64,000 nt of DNA from Beutenbergia cavernae DSM 12333 (GCF_000023105.1 NC_012669.1:4217025-4281024), one strand, 5' to 3'. Shown: positions 34,743 to 43,206, numbered from the stretch's first letter. Program-made: numbers and translations. The notes: generated by a model from the sequence alone, not told the origin.

Positions 34743-35444
34743 ATGCATCCCGTCATCCAGGAGGTCATGGACCTCATCGCGGAGATCGAGCGCAAGATCG
34801 AGGAGCTCCGGACCGGCATCAACGACATGCTCGAGTCCATCCCCGGCTTCCTCGACTGGATCTTCGACCGGGTCCGCGACGGCTGGAACTGGCTCGTGGA
34901 GAAGCTCGACGAGTTCTGGGGCTGGGTGAACGACGTCGTCGCGATGGCCGGCGACCCGTGGGGGCTCAGCTCCGCTGCGGACACCTGGAACACCGGCGTC
35001 GGCGAGCCCGCCATGACGCAGTCACGCGAGGTGGACGCCGGTGACCTGCTCGTCGACGACAACTGGACGGGCGACGCCGCCGACCAGTACAAGCAGAAGC
35101 TGCCGGAGCAGAAGTCCGCGATGGAGGTCATCCGCACCGAGTACGCCGCGAAGATCGCGACGGCCCTCGACGCGGTGAAGTCCGGGATCATCAAGTTCTG
35201 GACGTCGATGGCCGTCGCGTTCGGCGCGCTCGTGGCCGGCATCATCGGCGCGATCGCCTCCAGCGCCACGGTGTTCGGGCTGCCGGCCGCACCGTTCATC
35301 GCCGGCGGCGCGGTGCTCATCGCGATCATCGCCGTGACCGTCGGCGTGAAGCTGCTCGAGTCCGACTGCGCCACCGCCAACACGCAGCTGACCAACGCGC
35401 AGTCCGCCGGCCTCGCGCGCTGGCCGGCGTTCGCGCTCGCGTGA
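34743..35444 (+). CDS. WXG-turn membrane protein, cassette copy A
   Basis: This 233-residue protein has a Trp/Glu-rich amphipathic N-terminal region (residues 1-70), then a WXG-like turn, NWTGDAADQYKQKLPEQ (WTG at 108-110), inside a helical hairpin. Two hydrophobic helices follow (about 154-175 and 183-203), and the end has RWPAF. The paralogue at 37109-37774 has WTG at exactly the same residue numbers and also ends RWPAF. The layout suggests a WXG100-type module tethered to or inserted into membranes, perhaps a pore-forming or chaperoned effector. That is inference. It follows the EspC-like gene by 27 bases. Confidence 0.7.
   Translation: MHPVIQEVMDLIAEIERKIEELRTGINDMLESIPGFLDWIFDRVRDGWNWLVEKLDEFWGWVNDVVAMAGDPWGLSSAADTWNTGVGEPAMTQSREVDAGDLLVDDNWTGDAADQYKQKLPEQKSAMEVIRTEYAAKIATALDAVKSGIIKFWTSMAVAFGALVAGIIGAIASSATVFGLPAAPFIAGGAVLIAIIAVTVGVKLLESDCATANTQLTNAQSAGLARWPAFALA
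35038..35074 (+). repeat. 37-nt sequence identical in the two cassettes (first occurrence)
   Basis: This stretch, coding the GDLLVDDNWTG block, is identical base for base to 37404-37440. The proteins on either side are far less similar. This may reflect gene conversion or a nucleotide-level constraint. Confidence 0.85.
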
Positions 35445-35896
35445 GCCCGGCGCCCGTGCCCGGCGACGCCGGCCGGGCCGACCGCCGACGCCGGACGGCC
35501 ACCGCCCGCGGGGTCGGAGCAGTGGCGATCGGCGTCGGGCTCGTCGCGCTCGCCCTGGCCCTCCTGCCGGGCCGGACCTGGGACGAGGGCGGGTCGGAGG
35601 CCTGGGCGATGACCGTGTACCTCGTGGTGGCCGGAGCGAGTCTGCTGCTCGCGCTCGTCGTCGCGGCGCAGGCGTTCGCGATCGCGCGTCGGCGCGACCG
35701 CCAGGGCTCGGGCGGCGGCGCCGACCTCGTGACGGTGCTCGCCGTCGTGCTCCTGCTGGTCGGCGCCGGGGTGGCGTTCGTGCGGGGGGTGCCGGACGGC
35801 GCCGGACCGTACGTGCTCGGCGTCCAGGTGCTCGGTGGGATCGCGCTCGTGATCCTCTCCGCCGGGAACGGGAAGGCCGCCCGGGAGCGCGACTGA
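35441..35896 (+). CDS. four-helix membrane protein found only in cassette copy A
   Basis: This 151-residue protein has a basic N-terminus (RADRRRRTATARG) followed by about four membrane helices: VGAVAIGVGLVALALALLPG, MTVYLVVAGASLLLALVVAA, LVTVLAVVLLLVGAGVAFV and VLGVQVLGGIALVILS. No family is recognised. GTG at 35441 overlaps the stop of the WXG-turn gene (GTGA), implying coupled translation. Cassette B lacks it, so it may be specific to the first set or an immunity or accessory component. Confidence 0.65.
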   Translation: MSPAPVPGDAGRADRRRRTATARGVGAVAIGVGLVALALALLPGRTWDEGGSEAWAMTVYLVVAGASLLLALVVAAQAFAIARRRDRQGSGGGADLVTVLAVVLLLVGAGVAFVRGVPDGAGPYVLGVQVLGGIALVILSAGNGKAARERD

Positions 35897-35900
35897 ACCC

Positions 35901-35931
35901 TTGTCGGATCGCCATCGCCGCACTACGGTGG
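35901..35931 (+). promoter_or_regulatory. promoter of cassette copy B
   Basis: TTGTCG (35901-35906) and TACGGT (35924-35929) are 17 bases apart, a good housekeeping-type promoter. It ends with the CGCACTACGGTGG element shared with cassette A. The element ends 36 bases before the ATG at 35968, the same distance as in copy A. Confidence 0.6.
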
Positions 35932-35967
35932 CCCCCTCGCCCGGGGGCACGGGCACGAGGGGGAACG

Positions 35968-36717
35968 ATGGGGGCAGACCTCGAACGGCTTGCTGAGCTG
36001 CGCGAACGACTCGATCGGGTGGTGCAGGTCGCGGGCTCCGCAGCGGTCGCGCCGCGCGACGGCGAGGCGGCGGACCCGTCCGGAGCGGTCCACGTCCACC
36101 TCGGCGCGGACGGCGAGCTCGCCACGCTCGTCGTGAGCGAGACGTGGCGCGAGCACCATGCGCCCGGCTCGCTGGGCGCCGTCGTCCGCGACACGTTCAT
36201 CGCCGCCCAGACTGCCCGGGCCACGGCCGCCGCCGAGGAGCTGGCGGCACGTCTGGCGGAACCGGAGCCAACGACCCGTCCGCTCGTCCCCGACGGCAGC
36301 TCGACGGCGGACCGGCTCCAGCGGATCCTCGCCGACCAGCCCTCCGGACCCCACGCCGCGTCGATCGCCATGACCGGTCTGGAGGGCTTCCTGACCGAGG
36401 CGCTCACGGCTCTGGACGACGCCGCACGTGAGGCCGAGCGACGTCGGCACGTCGAGCACACGGCCACCGTCGGCAGCGCGGTCGCCGCGCGTGTGGACGG
36501 AGCCGGGCACCTGATCGCCGTCGAGTACGACGAGCGCTGGCTCGCCGACGCCAGCGCGTTCACGATCTCGCTCGAGACCACCGAGGCGATCAGCGATGCC
36601 CGTGCCGCAGCTGCGGCGTCGCTCGACGAGCCGCTCGCCGGCACGGCGCTCGCCGACGTCGCCCGCACCATCGACGACCCGGTGCTGCTCGCGCAGCGTC
36701 TCGGGCTGAGCGTCTGA
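35968..36717 (+). CDS. YbaB/EbfC-like protein of cassette copy B
   Basis: This 249-residue protein is a paralogue of the gene at 33587. It has an N-terminal unit with VHVHLGADGELATLVVSETW and REHHAPGSLGAVV, a linker, and a second unit with AVAARVDGAGHLIAVEYDER and WLADASAFTISLETTEAISDA. An acidic ATG-proximal helix (LERLAELRERLDRVV) is more coiled-coil-like than in copy A. The promoter with shared spacing lies immediately upstream. Only 13 bases separate it from the EspC-like gene, tighter than in copy A. Confidence 0.7.
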   Translation: MGADLERLAELRERLDRVVQVAGSAAVAPRDGEAADPSGAVHVHLGADGELATLVVSETWREHHAPGSLGAVVRDTFIAAQTARATAAAEELAARLAEPEPTTRPLVPDGSSTADRLQRILADQPSGPHAASIAMTGLEGFLTEALTALDDAAREAERRRHVEHTATVGSAVAARVDGAGHLIAVEYDERWLADASAFTISLETTEAISDARAAAAASLDEPLAGTALADVARTIDDPVLLAQRLGLSV

Positions 36718-36730
36718 GGCGGGACCGGAG

Positions 36731-37099
36731 ATGGCGTTCGAAGAACCGGCAGGTGAGGCAGGGTCGTCCGGGGCGCAGCCGAGCGGGCCACCCACGTTCG
36801 AGGCGGCGATGGACGCCCTGAGCGCGGACGCCGTGCTGTGGGAGGGCGTCGGCGAGTCGCTCGCGTGGACCTCGGAGGTCACCGCAGGCCTCACGCTCGA
36901 GTCCAAGGCGTTCTCGTTCATGGGCTCCGACACCGCACAGAGCTACGAGGAGGCACGCCTGCTCGTCCAGACCATCCTGCTCCAGGGCTCGGCGACGACG
37001 CAGGACGCGGCGCACACGCTGAGGATCGTGCGGGAGACCTACGAGGGCGCGGACGAGGCGGCCAAGGCCCGCCTCGAGGGCACCTGGGACTGGGAGTGA
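36731..37099 (+). CDS. EspC/WXG100-like small protein with YxxxD signal, copy B
   Basis: This 122-residue paralogue of the gene at 34407 has an extra 20-residue Gly/Pro/Ser-rich N-terminus (EEPAGEAGSSGAQPSGPP). The aligned body starts FEAAMDALSADAVLW. KAFSFMGSDTAQSYEEAR matches the central turn, and YEGAD (residues 104-108) matches YxxxD. The end GTWDWE corresponds to GTWNWN in copy A. GGAG lies almost against the ATG, so the exact start is uncertain. It was not possible to tell whether copy A and B products pair. Confidence 0.7.
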   Translation: MAFEEPAGEAGSSGAQPSGPPTFEAAMDALSADAVLWEGVGESLAWTSEVTAGLTLESKAFSFMGSDTAQSYEEARLLVQTILLQGSATTQDAAHTLRIVRETYEGADEAAKARLEGTWDWE

Positions 37100-37108
37100 G
37101 GAAGGGCC

Positions 37109-37774
37109 ATGGTGGACGTGCAGCAGCAGGTCCGGGAGCTCGCGGGAAGGACGAAGCAGAGCCTCCTGGAGGCCAGGCAACGAGCGATCGACGAGGTCGA
37201 GATCACCTCGCCCGGTGACGTGCTCGGCGTCGCGGTCCTGGCGGAGGTCCTCGAGGAGTTCGACACGACCGTCGACGAGTTCTACACGTGGCTTGACGAC
37301 AAGATCGACTACCTCGGGATGCCGGACGAGCTGCAGCTGACCGCGTCGAGCTGGATCGAGAACGTCGCCGGCACGATGACCGGTCTCGCGCAGAACGTCG
37401 AGACCGGTGACCTGCTCGTCGACGACAACTGGACGGGCGAGGCCGCCGACCGCTACAAGCAGCGGGTCCCGGACCAGGTGGACGCGCTGGCGGCGATCCG
37501 TGGGGAGTACGCCCTGCCGCTCGCGAGCGCGCTCAACGGTGTGAAGGACGGGGTGATCGCGTTCGTCGCCGGCCTCGTCGTCGCGCTGCTCGCCCTCGGC
37601 ATCGCCCTGCTGACCGCGACGACCCTCGTCGGCGCGCTGGGCGCGCTCCTCGTCGCGGCCGGGGCGGTGTACTTCGCCGTCGTGATGCTCCAGGGCGGAC
37701 TCGAGTCCGCCGACGCGACGCTGCGGGGCATCCTCACCAGCCTGCTGCAGCGCTGGCCGGCCTTCGCCCACTGA
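37109..37774 (+). CDS. WXG-turn membrane protein, cassette copy B
   Basis: This 221-residue paralogue of the gene at 34743 has a different N-terminal 95 residues, charged and helical (QQQVRELAGRTKQSLLEARQ). It then has the conserved GDLLVDDNWTGEAADRYKQR block with WTG again at 108-110. Two membrane helices follow (about 150-170 and 172-196), and the protein ends LQRWPAFAH. A GAGGAAGG site precedes the ATG. It is the last gene of the locus and converges on the GH31 gene 16 bases away. The divergent N-terminus beside an invariant core suggests a variable effector or recognition part. Confidence 0.7.
   Translation: MVDVQQQVRELAGRTKQSLLEARQRAIDEVEITSPGDVLGVAVLAEVLEEFDTTVDEFYTWLDDKIDYLGMPDELQLTASSWIENVAGTMTGLAQNVETGDLLVDDNWTGEAADRYKQRVPDQVDALAAIRGEYALPLASALNGVKDGVIAFVAGLVVALLALGIALLTATTLVGALGALLVAAGAVYFAVVMLQGGLESADATLRGILTSLLQRWPAFAH
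37404..37440 (+). repeat. 37-nt sequence identical in the two cassettes (second occurrence)
   Basis: This is an exact match to 35038-35074, in the same codon phase of the paralogous gene. Confidence 0.85.
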
Positions 37775-37790
37775 GCGGCCACGTCGCCGC

Positions 37791-40295
37791 TCACGTGCGC
37801 AGGACGACGACGGCGTCCCGGCCGTCGTTGCCGAACGTGACGGTCCCGTCGTGGTCGGGGGTGACGACGACGCCGTCGACCTCGACCTCACGGGGCGCCG
37901 GGCCGTGGACGACGAGCCGGAACGCGGTCCGCGCGAATCCCTCGTAGCCGGCGCCGTCCGCCGCCGCGACGACGGTGATCTCGTCGCCGGCGTGGCGCAG
38001 CGTGAACGTGGTGCGCACTAGGGCGCCGTCGGCGGCGGCGTTCGTGACGCCGTCGTCCTCCTGCAGGGCGCTGACCCACTCGCCGTCCTGGCCGGGCACG
38101 AACACGTGCAGCTCGAGCAGGTCGGGGCGCAGGCCCGCGGTGGTGGCGGGCGCCTCGGGGAGGAGCGGGACGACGGCGCCGCCCCGGCCGTACAGCGGGA
38201 TGCGTTCGCGCGGGGTCGCCACGGTGCGCGTGGCGGGACCCGTGACGACCTCGCCGGTGTGCCAGCAGTGCCAGGTGCCTGCCGGGAACACGACCTCGCG
38301 CTCCGTGGCGCCGGCCGCGAGGACGGGGGCGACGAGCAGGTCGCGCCCGAGCAGGAACTGGTCGTCGAGGTCGCGCACGCGCGCGTCGTCGGCGTGGTCG
38401 AAGACCAGCGGTCGCTGCACGGGCTCCCCCGTCTCGCCCGCGCGCACGAACGCGGAGTACAGGTAGGGCAGCAGCCGGTAGCGCAGCCCGACGGCCTCCC
38501 GCACGAGGTCCGCCACGTCGTCGCCGAACGACCACGGGTACTGGTCCACGGTGCCCGCGACGGTGTGGTTGCGGAAGAACGGAGTGAGCGCGGCGTACTG
38601 CATCCACCGCAGGAACAGCTCGGGCTCGGCGTCCCCGCCGAACCCGCCGGCGTCGGCCCCGACGAACGGCTGCCCCGACACCCCGAACCCCGCCGCCATG
38701 GGCAGGCTCATCCACAGGTGGTCCCAGCGGGAGACGTTGTCACCGAGCCAGTTCGCGGCGTAGCGCTGGATCCCCGCCGAACCCGCGCGGGTGAGCACGA
38801 ACGTGCGCAGCTCCGGCATCGCCCGACGCAGCCCCTCGACCGTGCCTCTCGCCATGAGCAGCGCGTACGCGTTGTGGAACCGCTCGTGCGACGCGCGACC
38901 GCCGTCGAACAGCATCCGCTCCGGCGCGATCTCGCCCGTCGCGGGCTCGTTCATGTCGTTCCAGATCCCGGCGAGACCGGACGCGACGTGCGCCGCGTTG
39001 AGGTCGCCCCACCACTCCCGCGCCTCCGCTGTCGCGAAGTCGGGGAACGCGGTGTCGCCCGGCCACACCTGGCCGATGTAGGTGTCGCCGCCCTCGGTGC
39101 GGCAGAACACGTCGCGCGCGACGCCGTCGTCGAACACGGCATACCCCGGCTCGTACTTCACGCCGGGATCGATGATCGTGACGAGCTTGAAGCCCTCACC
39201 GGCGAGCCCGTCGATCAACGCGGCCGGGTCGGGGAACTTCTCGGCGTCCCAGGTGAAGACCCGGTAGCCGTCCATGTAGTCGATGTCGAGCCACAACGTG
39301 TCGCACGGGATCCGCTCCGCCCGCATCCGCGCCGCGAGCGCCGCCACGTCCTCCTGCCGGTAGGCGTGCCAGCGACACTGGTGGTAGCCGAGGGCCCAGA
39401 GCGGCGGCAGCGCGGCGCGGCCGGTGAGCCAGGTGTACGCCTCGAGGACCCGGGCCATCGTGGGGCCGGCGAACACGTACTCGCAGTACTGCCCGCCGCC
39501 TGCGTGGATCGCGTACTCCGACTCGGGCGTGAAGTCGTAGGCGGTGCGGTAGCCGTTGTCGAGGAACGAGCCGCCCACGGCGCCGGTGGCGGCGTCGAGA
39601 TGGTGGAAGAAGGGGATCGACACGTAGTACGGGTCGAACTCGGTGCTCATGCGGTCGGCGCGCGGGTCGTCGGCGTCGCGGCCGGCGGTGAACTCCCCCG
39701 ACGACGTCGGGTTGAGCACGTCGGTGTTCCACAGCGTGAAGTCGCGGCCGCGGCGGTTGAGGCGACCCGACTTCTCGCCCAGGCCGTAGATCGCGTCGGG
39801 GGGCGCGATGCGACGCCGGACGACGAACGCGTCGTTCAGGGTCGCGTACGCCCAGGGGGCGCCGGCGTGGTCGCGGGCCGTCTCGATCACGGCGCTGCCG
39901 TCGGCCCGGTGGACGTCGATCGTCAGGTCGACCAGGCCGATGCTCACGGTGAGCTCAGCGGTGCGGACGCGCGCGACGTCGTCGTCCACCTCCGTGGTGA
40001 CCTCGACGTGGGTGGCGAGCGGGTCGACGCACACGGCGGGCGACGGCGTCTCGTCGAACCGGCCACCGCGGCTGATCCGGATCCGGACGACGTCGGGCCG
40101 CACCGCGACCACCTCCAGCCGCTCGCCGTGCAGCTCCGCCAGCAGGCCGCGCTCGGTGGGCGTGACGGAGTCGACGCGGTGGAACCGGCGGTAGTGCTCG
40201 GTTCGCGGGAACGTCGGGGTGCTGGCCGGGGCGGCGTCACCGGCGTCGGCGACGGACAGGGGCGGGGTGGGAGCCACGGCACGATCCTGCCGCAC
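37791..40295 (-). CDS. glycoside hydrolase family 31 alpha-glucosidase-like enzyme
   Basis: This protein of 834 residues lacks a signal peptide and should be cytoplasmic. The GH31 order is clear: an N-terminal beta-sandwich, then the barrel with WALGYHQCRWHAYRQEDV, LWLDIDYMDGYRVFTWD and the nucleophile loop GIWNDMNEPA (Asp after Asn). The acid/base region is GADAGGFGG, followed by RWMQYAALTPFFRNH. It probably releases glucose or xylose from alpha-linked oligosaccharides, though some GH31 enzymes act on other sugars. The start is GTG at 40295 (another in-frame GTG at 40277). No sugar transporter or repressor gene is adjacent. Confidence 0.9.
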   Translation of the reverse strand: MRQDRAVAPTPPLSVADAGDAAPASTPTFPRTEHYRRFHRVDSVTPTERGLLAELHGERLEVVAVRPDVVRIRISRGGRFDETPSPAVCVDPLATHVEVTTEVDDDVARVRTAELTVSIGLVDLTIDVHRADGSAVIETARDHAGAPWAYATLNDAFVVRRRIAPPDAIYGLGEKSGRLNRRGRDFTLWNTDVLNPTSSGEFTAGRDADDPRADRMSTEFDPYYVSIPFFHHLDAATGAVGGSFLDNGYRTAYDFTPESEYAIHAGGGQYCEYVFAGPTMARVLEAYTWLTGRAALPPLWALGYHQCRWHAYRQEDVAALAARMRAERIPCDTLWLDIDYMDGYRVFTWDAEKFPDPAALIDGLAGEGFKLVTIIDPGVKYEPGYAVFDDGVARDVFCRTEGGDTYIGQVWPGDTAFPDFATAEAREWWGDLNAAHVASGLAGIWNDMNEPATGEIAPERMLFDGGRASHERFHNAYALLMARGTVEGLRRAMPELRTFVLTRAGSAGIQRYAANWLGDNVSRWDHLWMSLPMAAGFGVSGQPFVGADAGGFGGDAEPELFLRWMQYAALTPFFRNHTVAGTVDQYPWSFGDDVADLVREAVGLRYRLLPYLYSAFVRAGETGEPVQRPLVFDHADDARVRDLDDQFLLGRDLLVAPVLAAGATEREVVFPAGTWHCWHTGEVVTGPATRTVATPRERIPLYGRGGAVVPLLPEAPATTAGLRPDLLELHVFVPGQDGEWVSALQEDDGVTNAAADGALVRTTFTLRHAGDEITVVAAADGAGYEGFARTAFRLVVHGPAPREVEVDGVVVTPDHDGTVTFGNDGRDAVVVLRT

Positions 40296-40322
40296 GCCTC
40301 GGCCGAGCGTTCGCCCGCACCG

Positions 40323-41183
40323 TCAGAACACGGCCCTGCCGCCCGTCACGCCGACCACGGTGCCGCTGACGTACGAGGCGTCGTCGGACGCCAGGAACAC
40401 GAACGCCGACGCGACCTCGACGGGTTGGCCCGCGCGCCCGAGCGGCGTGTCCGCTCCGAACGAGGCGACTTTCTCGGCGTCGAACGTGCTCGGGATCAGC
40501 GGGGTCCAGATCGGTCCGGGCGCGACGGCGTTCACGCGGATCCCCCTCGGGCCTAGCTCGGCCGCGAGGTTGACCATGAGGTTGTTCAGCGCCGCCTTCG
40601 TGGCGGCGTAGTCGAGCAAGGGCTGCGATGGGTCGTACGCCTGGATCGACGTCGTGATGGCGATGCTCGCGCCCGCGCCCAGGTGCGGTGCGACCGCCTT
40701 GACCAGCCAGAACGTGGCGAACACGTTCGTCTCGAACACTTGCCGGAGCTGAGAGTCGGTGAAGTTCTCGATCCCCGTCTGCCTGCCCATCTGGAAGGCG
40801 GCGTTCGAGACGAGCACGTCGATGCCGCCGAGGCCCTCCAGCGCGGCCCCGGCCAGGTCGCGGTTCGCCTCCTCGGTGCGCTGATCGGTCGGGAGCACCA
40901 GGCAGCGCCGGCCCGCGGCCTCGACCGCGCGGCGCGTCTCCTCGGCGTCGCCCTGCTCCTCGGGGAGGAAGCTGATGGCGACGTCGGCCCCCTCCTTGGC
41001 GAACGCGATCGCCGTCGCCCGCCCGATGCCGGAGTCCCCGCCGGTCACGAGCGCGCGCTTCCCGGTGAGGCGGTCCCGCCCCACGTAGCTGGACTCGCCG
41101 TGGTCCGGGCGCGGCTCCATGGCGTCGGTCCGGCCGGGCCACTCCTGCTGCTGCGGCGGGATGTCCGTCTCGGAGCCGCCCAT
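40323..41183 (-). CDS. SDR family oxidoreductase
   Basis: This 286-residue short-chain dehydrogenase has an N-terminal Gln/Pro-rich extension (about 35 residues) typical of stress-related, glucose-dehydrogenase-like SDRs. The cofactor loop is TGGDSGIGRA, then NAAF, the catalytic Ser in ITTSIQAY, YAATK (catalytic Tyr and Lys) and RVNAVAPGPIWTPL. The substrate is unknown; NADP preference cannot be decided. ATG 41183 shares one base with the stop of the Rho_N-like gene. A GTG one codon earlier is also possible. Confidence 0.9.
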   Translation of the reverse strand: MGGSETDIPPQQQEWPGRTDAMEPRPDHGESSYVGRDRLTGKRALVTGGDSGIGRATAIAFAKEGADVAISFLPEEQGDAEETRRAVEAAGRRCLVLPTDQRTEEANRDLAGAALEGLGGIDVLVSNAAFQMGRQTGIENFTDSQLRQVFETNVFATFWLVKAVAPHLGAGASIAITTSIQAYDPSQPLLDYAATKAALNNLMVNLAAELGPRGIRVNAVAPGPIWTPLIPSTFDAEKVASFGADTPLGRAGQPVEVASAFVFLASDDASYVSGTVVGVTGGRAVF

Positions 41184-41455
41184 CACGAGTTCCGGAGGGC
41201 CTTGATGAGCTCGCCCTTGCGCATCGACGAGCGGCCCGCGATGCCGATCTCCGCGGCGCGCTTGCGGAGCTTGTCCACCGTCCAGTCGTCGTAGTCGCCG
41301 GCCTTGCCGCCCTTGCGGCCGACCTTCGAGCGCGACGACGCCGCCGCCGCGTTCGCGATGCGCGCGGACTTCTGCTTCGAGCTGCCCTCGTCCCGGAGCT
41401 TCTCGTACAGCTTCTCGTCCTTGACGCTCGGTCCGGGGCTGCGCTTACCAGGCAT
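41183..41455 (-). CDS. Rho_N-domain-like small protein (DUF7218 type)
   Basis: This 90-residue basic protein starts MPGKRSPGPSVKDEKLYEKL and contains a Lys/Arg/Ser-rich middle (KSARIANAAAASSRSKVGRK). The C-terminal block DDWTVDKLRKRAAEIGIAGR, then SSMRKGELIKALRN, resembles the SAP/Rho N-terminal helical module that binds nucleic acids. Such small proteins are common in actinobacteria next to stress genes. AAGGAGG eight bases upstream makes the ATG at 41455 secure. It is cotranscribed with the SDR gene. Confidence 0.8.
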   Translation of the reverse strand: MPGKRSPGPSVKDEKLYEKLRDEGSSKQKSARIANAAAASSRSKVGRKGGKAGDYDDWTVDKLRKRAAEIGIAGRSSMRKGELIKALRNS

Positions 41456-41606
41456 CTGATCCTCCTTCGGCTCCTCCACGTTAGGTCGGCCGTGGCAGCC
41501 CTGCATCCGCGGTGCTCCACGCCCCATGACGTGCGCCGGCGCCGATGCGGTGCCACGGTGGTGGGCGGCGCGTGGAGGTTCGTCCATCGAGACCGAGGAC
41601 CGACGC

Positions 41607-42023
41607 ATGACGGCGAAGAAGCAGGCACGACCGAAGCTGCTCTCGGGCGGCAACCCGCAGATCCCCAAGGGCGACGGGAACGGCCCGGTGCAGGACTACC
41701 TCGACGCGATGCCCGGCTGGAAACGCGACGTCGGGCGGCGCCTGGACGACCTGGTCGTGAGCACCGTGCCCGACGTCAACAAGGCGGTCCGGTGGAACCA
41801 GCCGTTCTACGGACTCGACGGCTGGTTCCTGTCGTTCCGGTGCTACACGGACTACGTCCAGGTGCAGTTCCTCACGGGCACGTCGCTCGATCCGATGCCC
41901 CCGAAGGACTCCAAGCACGCGGACATGCGCTACCTCGACATCCGGGAGGACGACGAGGTGGACGAGGGCCAGCTCCGGTCCTGGATCGAGCAGGCCGGCA
42001 AGCTGCCGGGCGAGCCCTTGTGA
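41607..42023 (+). CDS. DUF1801 domain protein
   Basis: This 138-residue protein has the DUF1801 (YdhG-like) fold: VQDYLDAMPGWKRDVGRRLD, DVNKAVRWNQPFYGLDGWFL, then FRCYTDYVQVQFLTG and DIREDDEVDEGQLRSWIEQA. The biochemical role is unknown; some family members have been linked to iron or to stress, without a reaction. ATG 41607 was chosen because the family homology starts there. It lies 49 bases before the DHFR-like gene, probably in one unit. Confidence 0.8.
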   Translation: MTAKKQARPKLLSGGNPQIPKGDGNGPVQDYLDAMPGWKRDVGRRLDDLVVSTVPDVNKAVRWNQPFYGLDGWFLSFRCYTDYVQVQFLTGTSLDPMPPKDSKHADMRYLDIREDDEVDEGQLRSWIEQAGKLPGEPL

Positions 42024-42072
42024 ACGCACGGGCGCGGCGGGACGGACGACGACACGACACCAGGGAGGACCC

Positions 42073-42663
42073 ATGCCAGACCTCGTGATCGACTTCATCA
42101 CCTCGCTCGACGGGTACGCCTCGGCCGAGGGCTGGCCGGGATGGTGGGGCCTGGAGGGACCCGAGTACCTCGGCTGGCTGGAGGAGGACGGCAAGATCGA
42201 GTCCACCATCCTCATGGGGGCGAAGACCTACCGGCTCATGTCCGGTTTCGCGGCCTCGCAGTCCGAGGGTGTGGAGGAGCTCGACGCAACCCCGAAGGTG
42301 GTGTTCTCCTCGACCCTCACCGAGCCGCTGGAGTGGGTCAACACCCGGCTCGTCCGCGGGGACGCCGCCGACGCCGTCCGCGAGCTCAAGCGCGACGGCG
42401 ACCGGGAGCTACGCACCCTCGGCAGCCTCTCGTTGTGCCGGTCGCTGCTCGAGGCGGGCCTCGTGGACCGCTTCCGCGTGGTCATGTTCCCGGTCATCAC
42501 CGGCAGGACCGGCAGCGAACGGATCTACGACGGCTACCCCGACGTCGCGCTCGAGCTGGTCGAGACCCGCACCTTCGACGGGCGCACGCAGCTGCTCGAG
42601 TACGTCCCCACGCTGCTCGCGGGACCGCCGGGTAGCGACTCGGCAGGAGCGTCGAGCGACTGA
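42073..42663 (+). CDS. dihydrofolate reductase family (RibD C-terminal-like) protein
   Basis: This 196-residue protein starts DLVIDFITSLDGYASAEGWPGWWG, the N-terminal strand-loop of the RibD-C/DHFR-like family. It continues with ILMGAKTYRLMSGF, KVVFSSTLTEPLEW and LRTLGSLSLCRSLLEAGLVD. Proteins of this group bind NADPH, and many are of unknown substrate; it is not the housekeeping FolA. GGGAGGA precedes the ATG. Confidence 0.85.
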   Translation: MPDLVIDFITSLDGYASAEGWPGWWGLEGPEYLGWLEEDGKIESTILMGAKTYRLMSGFAASQSEGVEELDATPKVVFSSTLTEPLEWVNTRLVRGDAADAVRELKRDGDRELRTLGSLSLCRSLLEAGLVDRFRVVMFPVITGRTGSERIYDGYPDVALELVETRTFDGRTQLLEYVPTLLAGPPGSDSAGASSD

Positions 42664-42723
42664 ACCCTGACGCCACGGGCCCACCTCAGGTGAGCTGCGC
42701 GTGCTGCCCGAAGGAGCGAGAGC

Positions 42724-43206
42724 ATGGAGGACGACTCCGAGACCACTGGCCGTGACGAGACGCGCACCGAGCGCGCCGACCGCAACTGGGACGAGCTTCT
42801 CCAGGAGCTCCGCGTCACCCAGACCGGCACGCAGATCCTCACCGGCTTCCTGCTCACGCTGCCGTTCCAGCAGCGCTTCGCCGAGCTCTCGTCCGAGCAG
42901 GTGGCGATCTACCTCTGCCTGGTGGGACTGGCCCTGCTCGCGACGGCGTTGGTCGTCGCGCCCGTCAGCATCCATCGCGTGCTGTTCCAGCAGCGCCGCA
43001 AGGCGGAGATCGTCGACCTCGGCAGCACGCTCGCCCGGGTGGGACTCGTCGCGCTCGCCCTCGTCGTCACCGGGACCGCGCTGTTCATCTTCGACGTCGT
43101 CGCCGGTCGGACGGCCGGGCTCGTCGCGGCCGGCGCCGTGATCCTGCTGCTCGTGGTCGTCTGGGTGATCGTGCCCGGCCGCCTGCACCGCGGCCGGCAG
43201 GCCTGA
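42724..43206 (+). CDS. DUF6328 family membrane protein
   Basis: This 160-residue protein has an acidic N-terminus (DDSETTGRDETRTERAD), then WDELLQELRVTQTGTQILTGFLLTLPFQQRF, the family signature, and four membrane helices. Its role is unknown. AAGGAG seven bases upstream fixes the ATG at 42724. The gene converges on the acetyltransferase 10 bases away. Confidence 0.82.
   Translation: MEDDSETTGRDETRTERADRNWDELLQELRVTQTGTQILTGFLLTLPFQQRFAELSSEQVAIYLCLVGLALLATALVVAPVSIHRVLFQQRRKAEIVDLGSTLARVGLVALALVVTGTALFIFDVVAGRTAGLVAAGAVILLLVVVWVIVPGRLHRGRQA

Noticed and set aside
35441-35896. T7SS EccE or EccB-like machinery component
   Set aside because: It is a short four-helix protein without ATPase, protease or EccB/E features.
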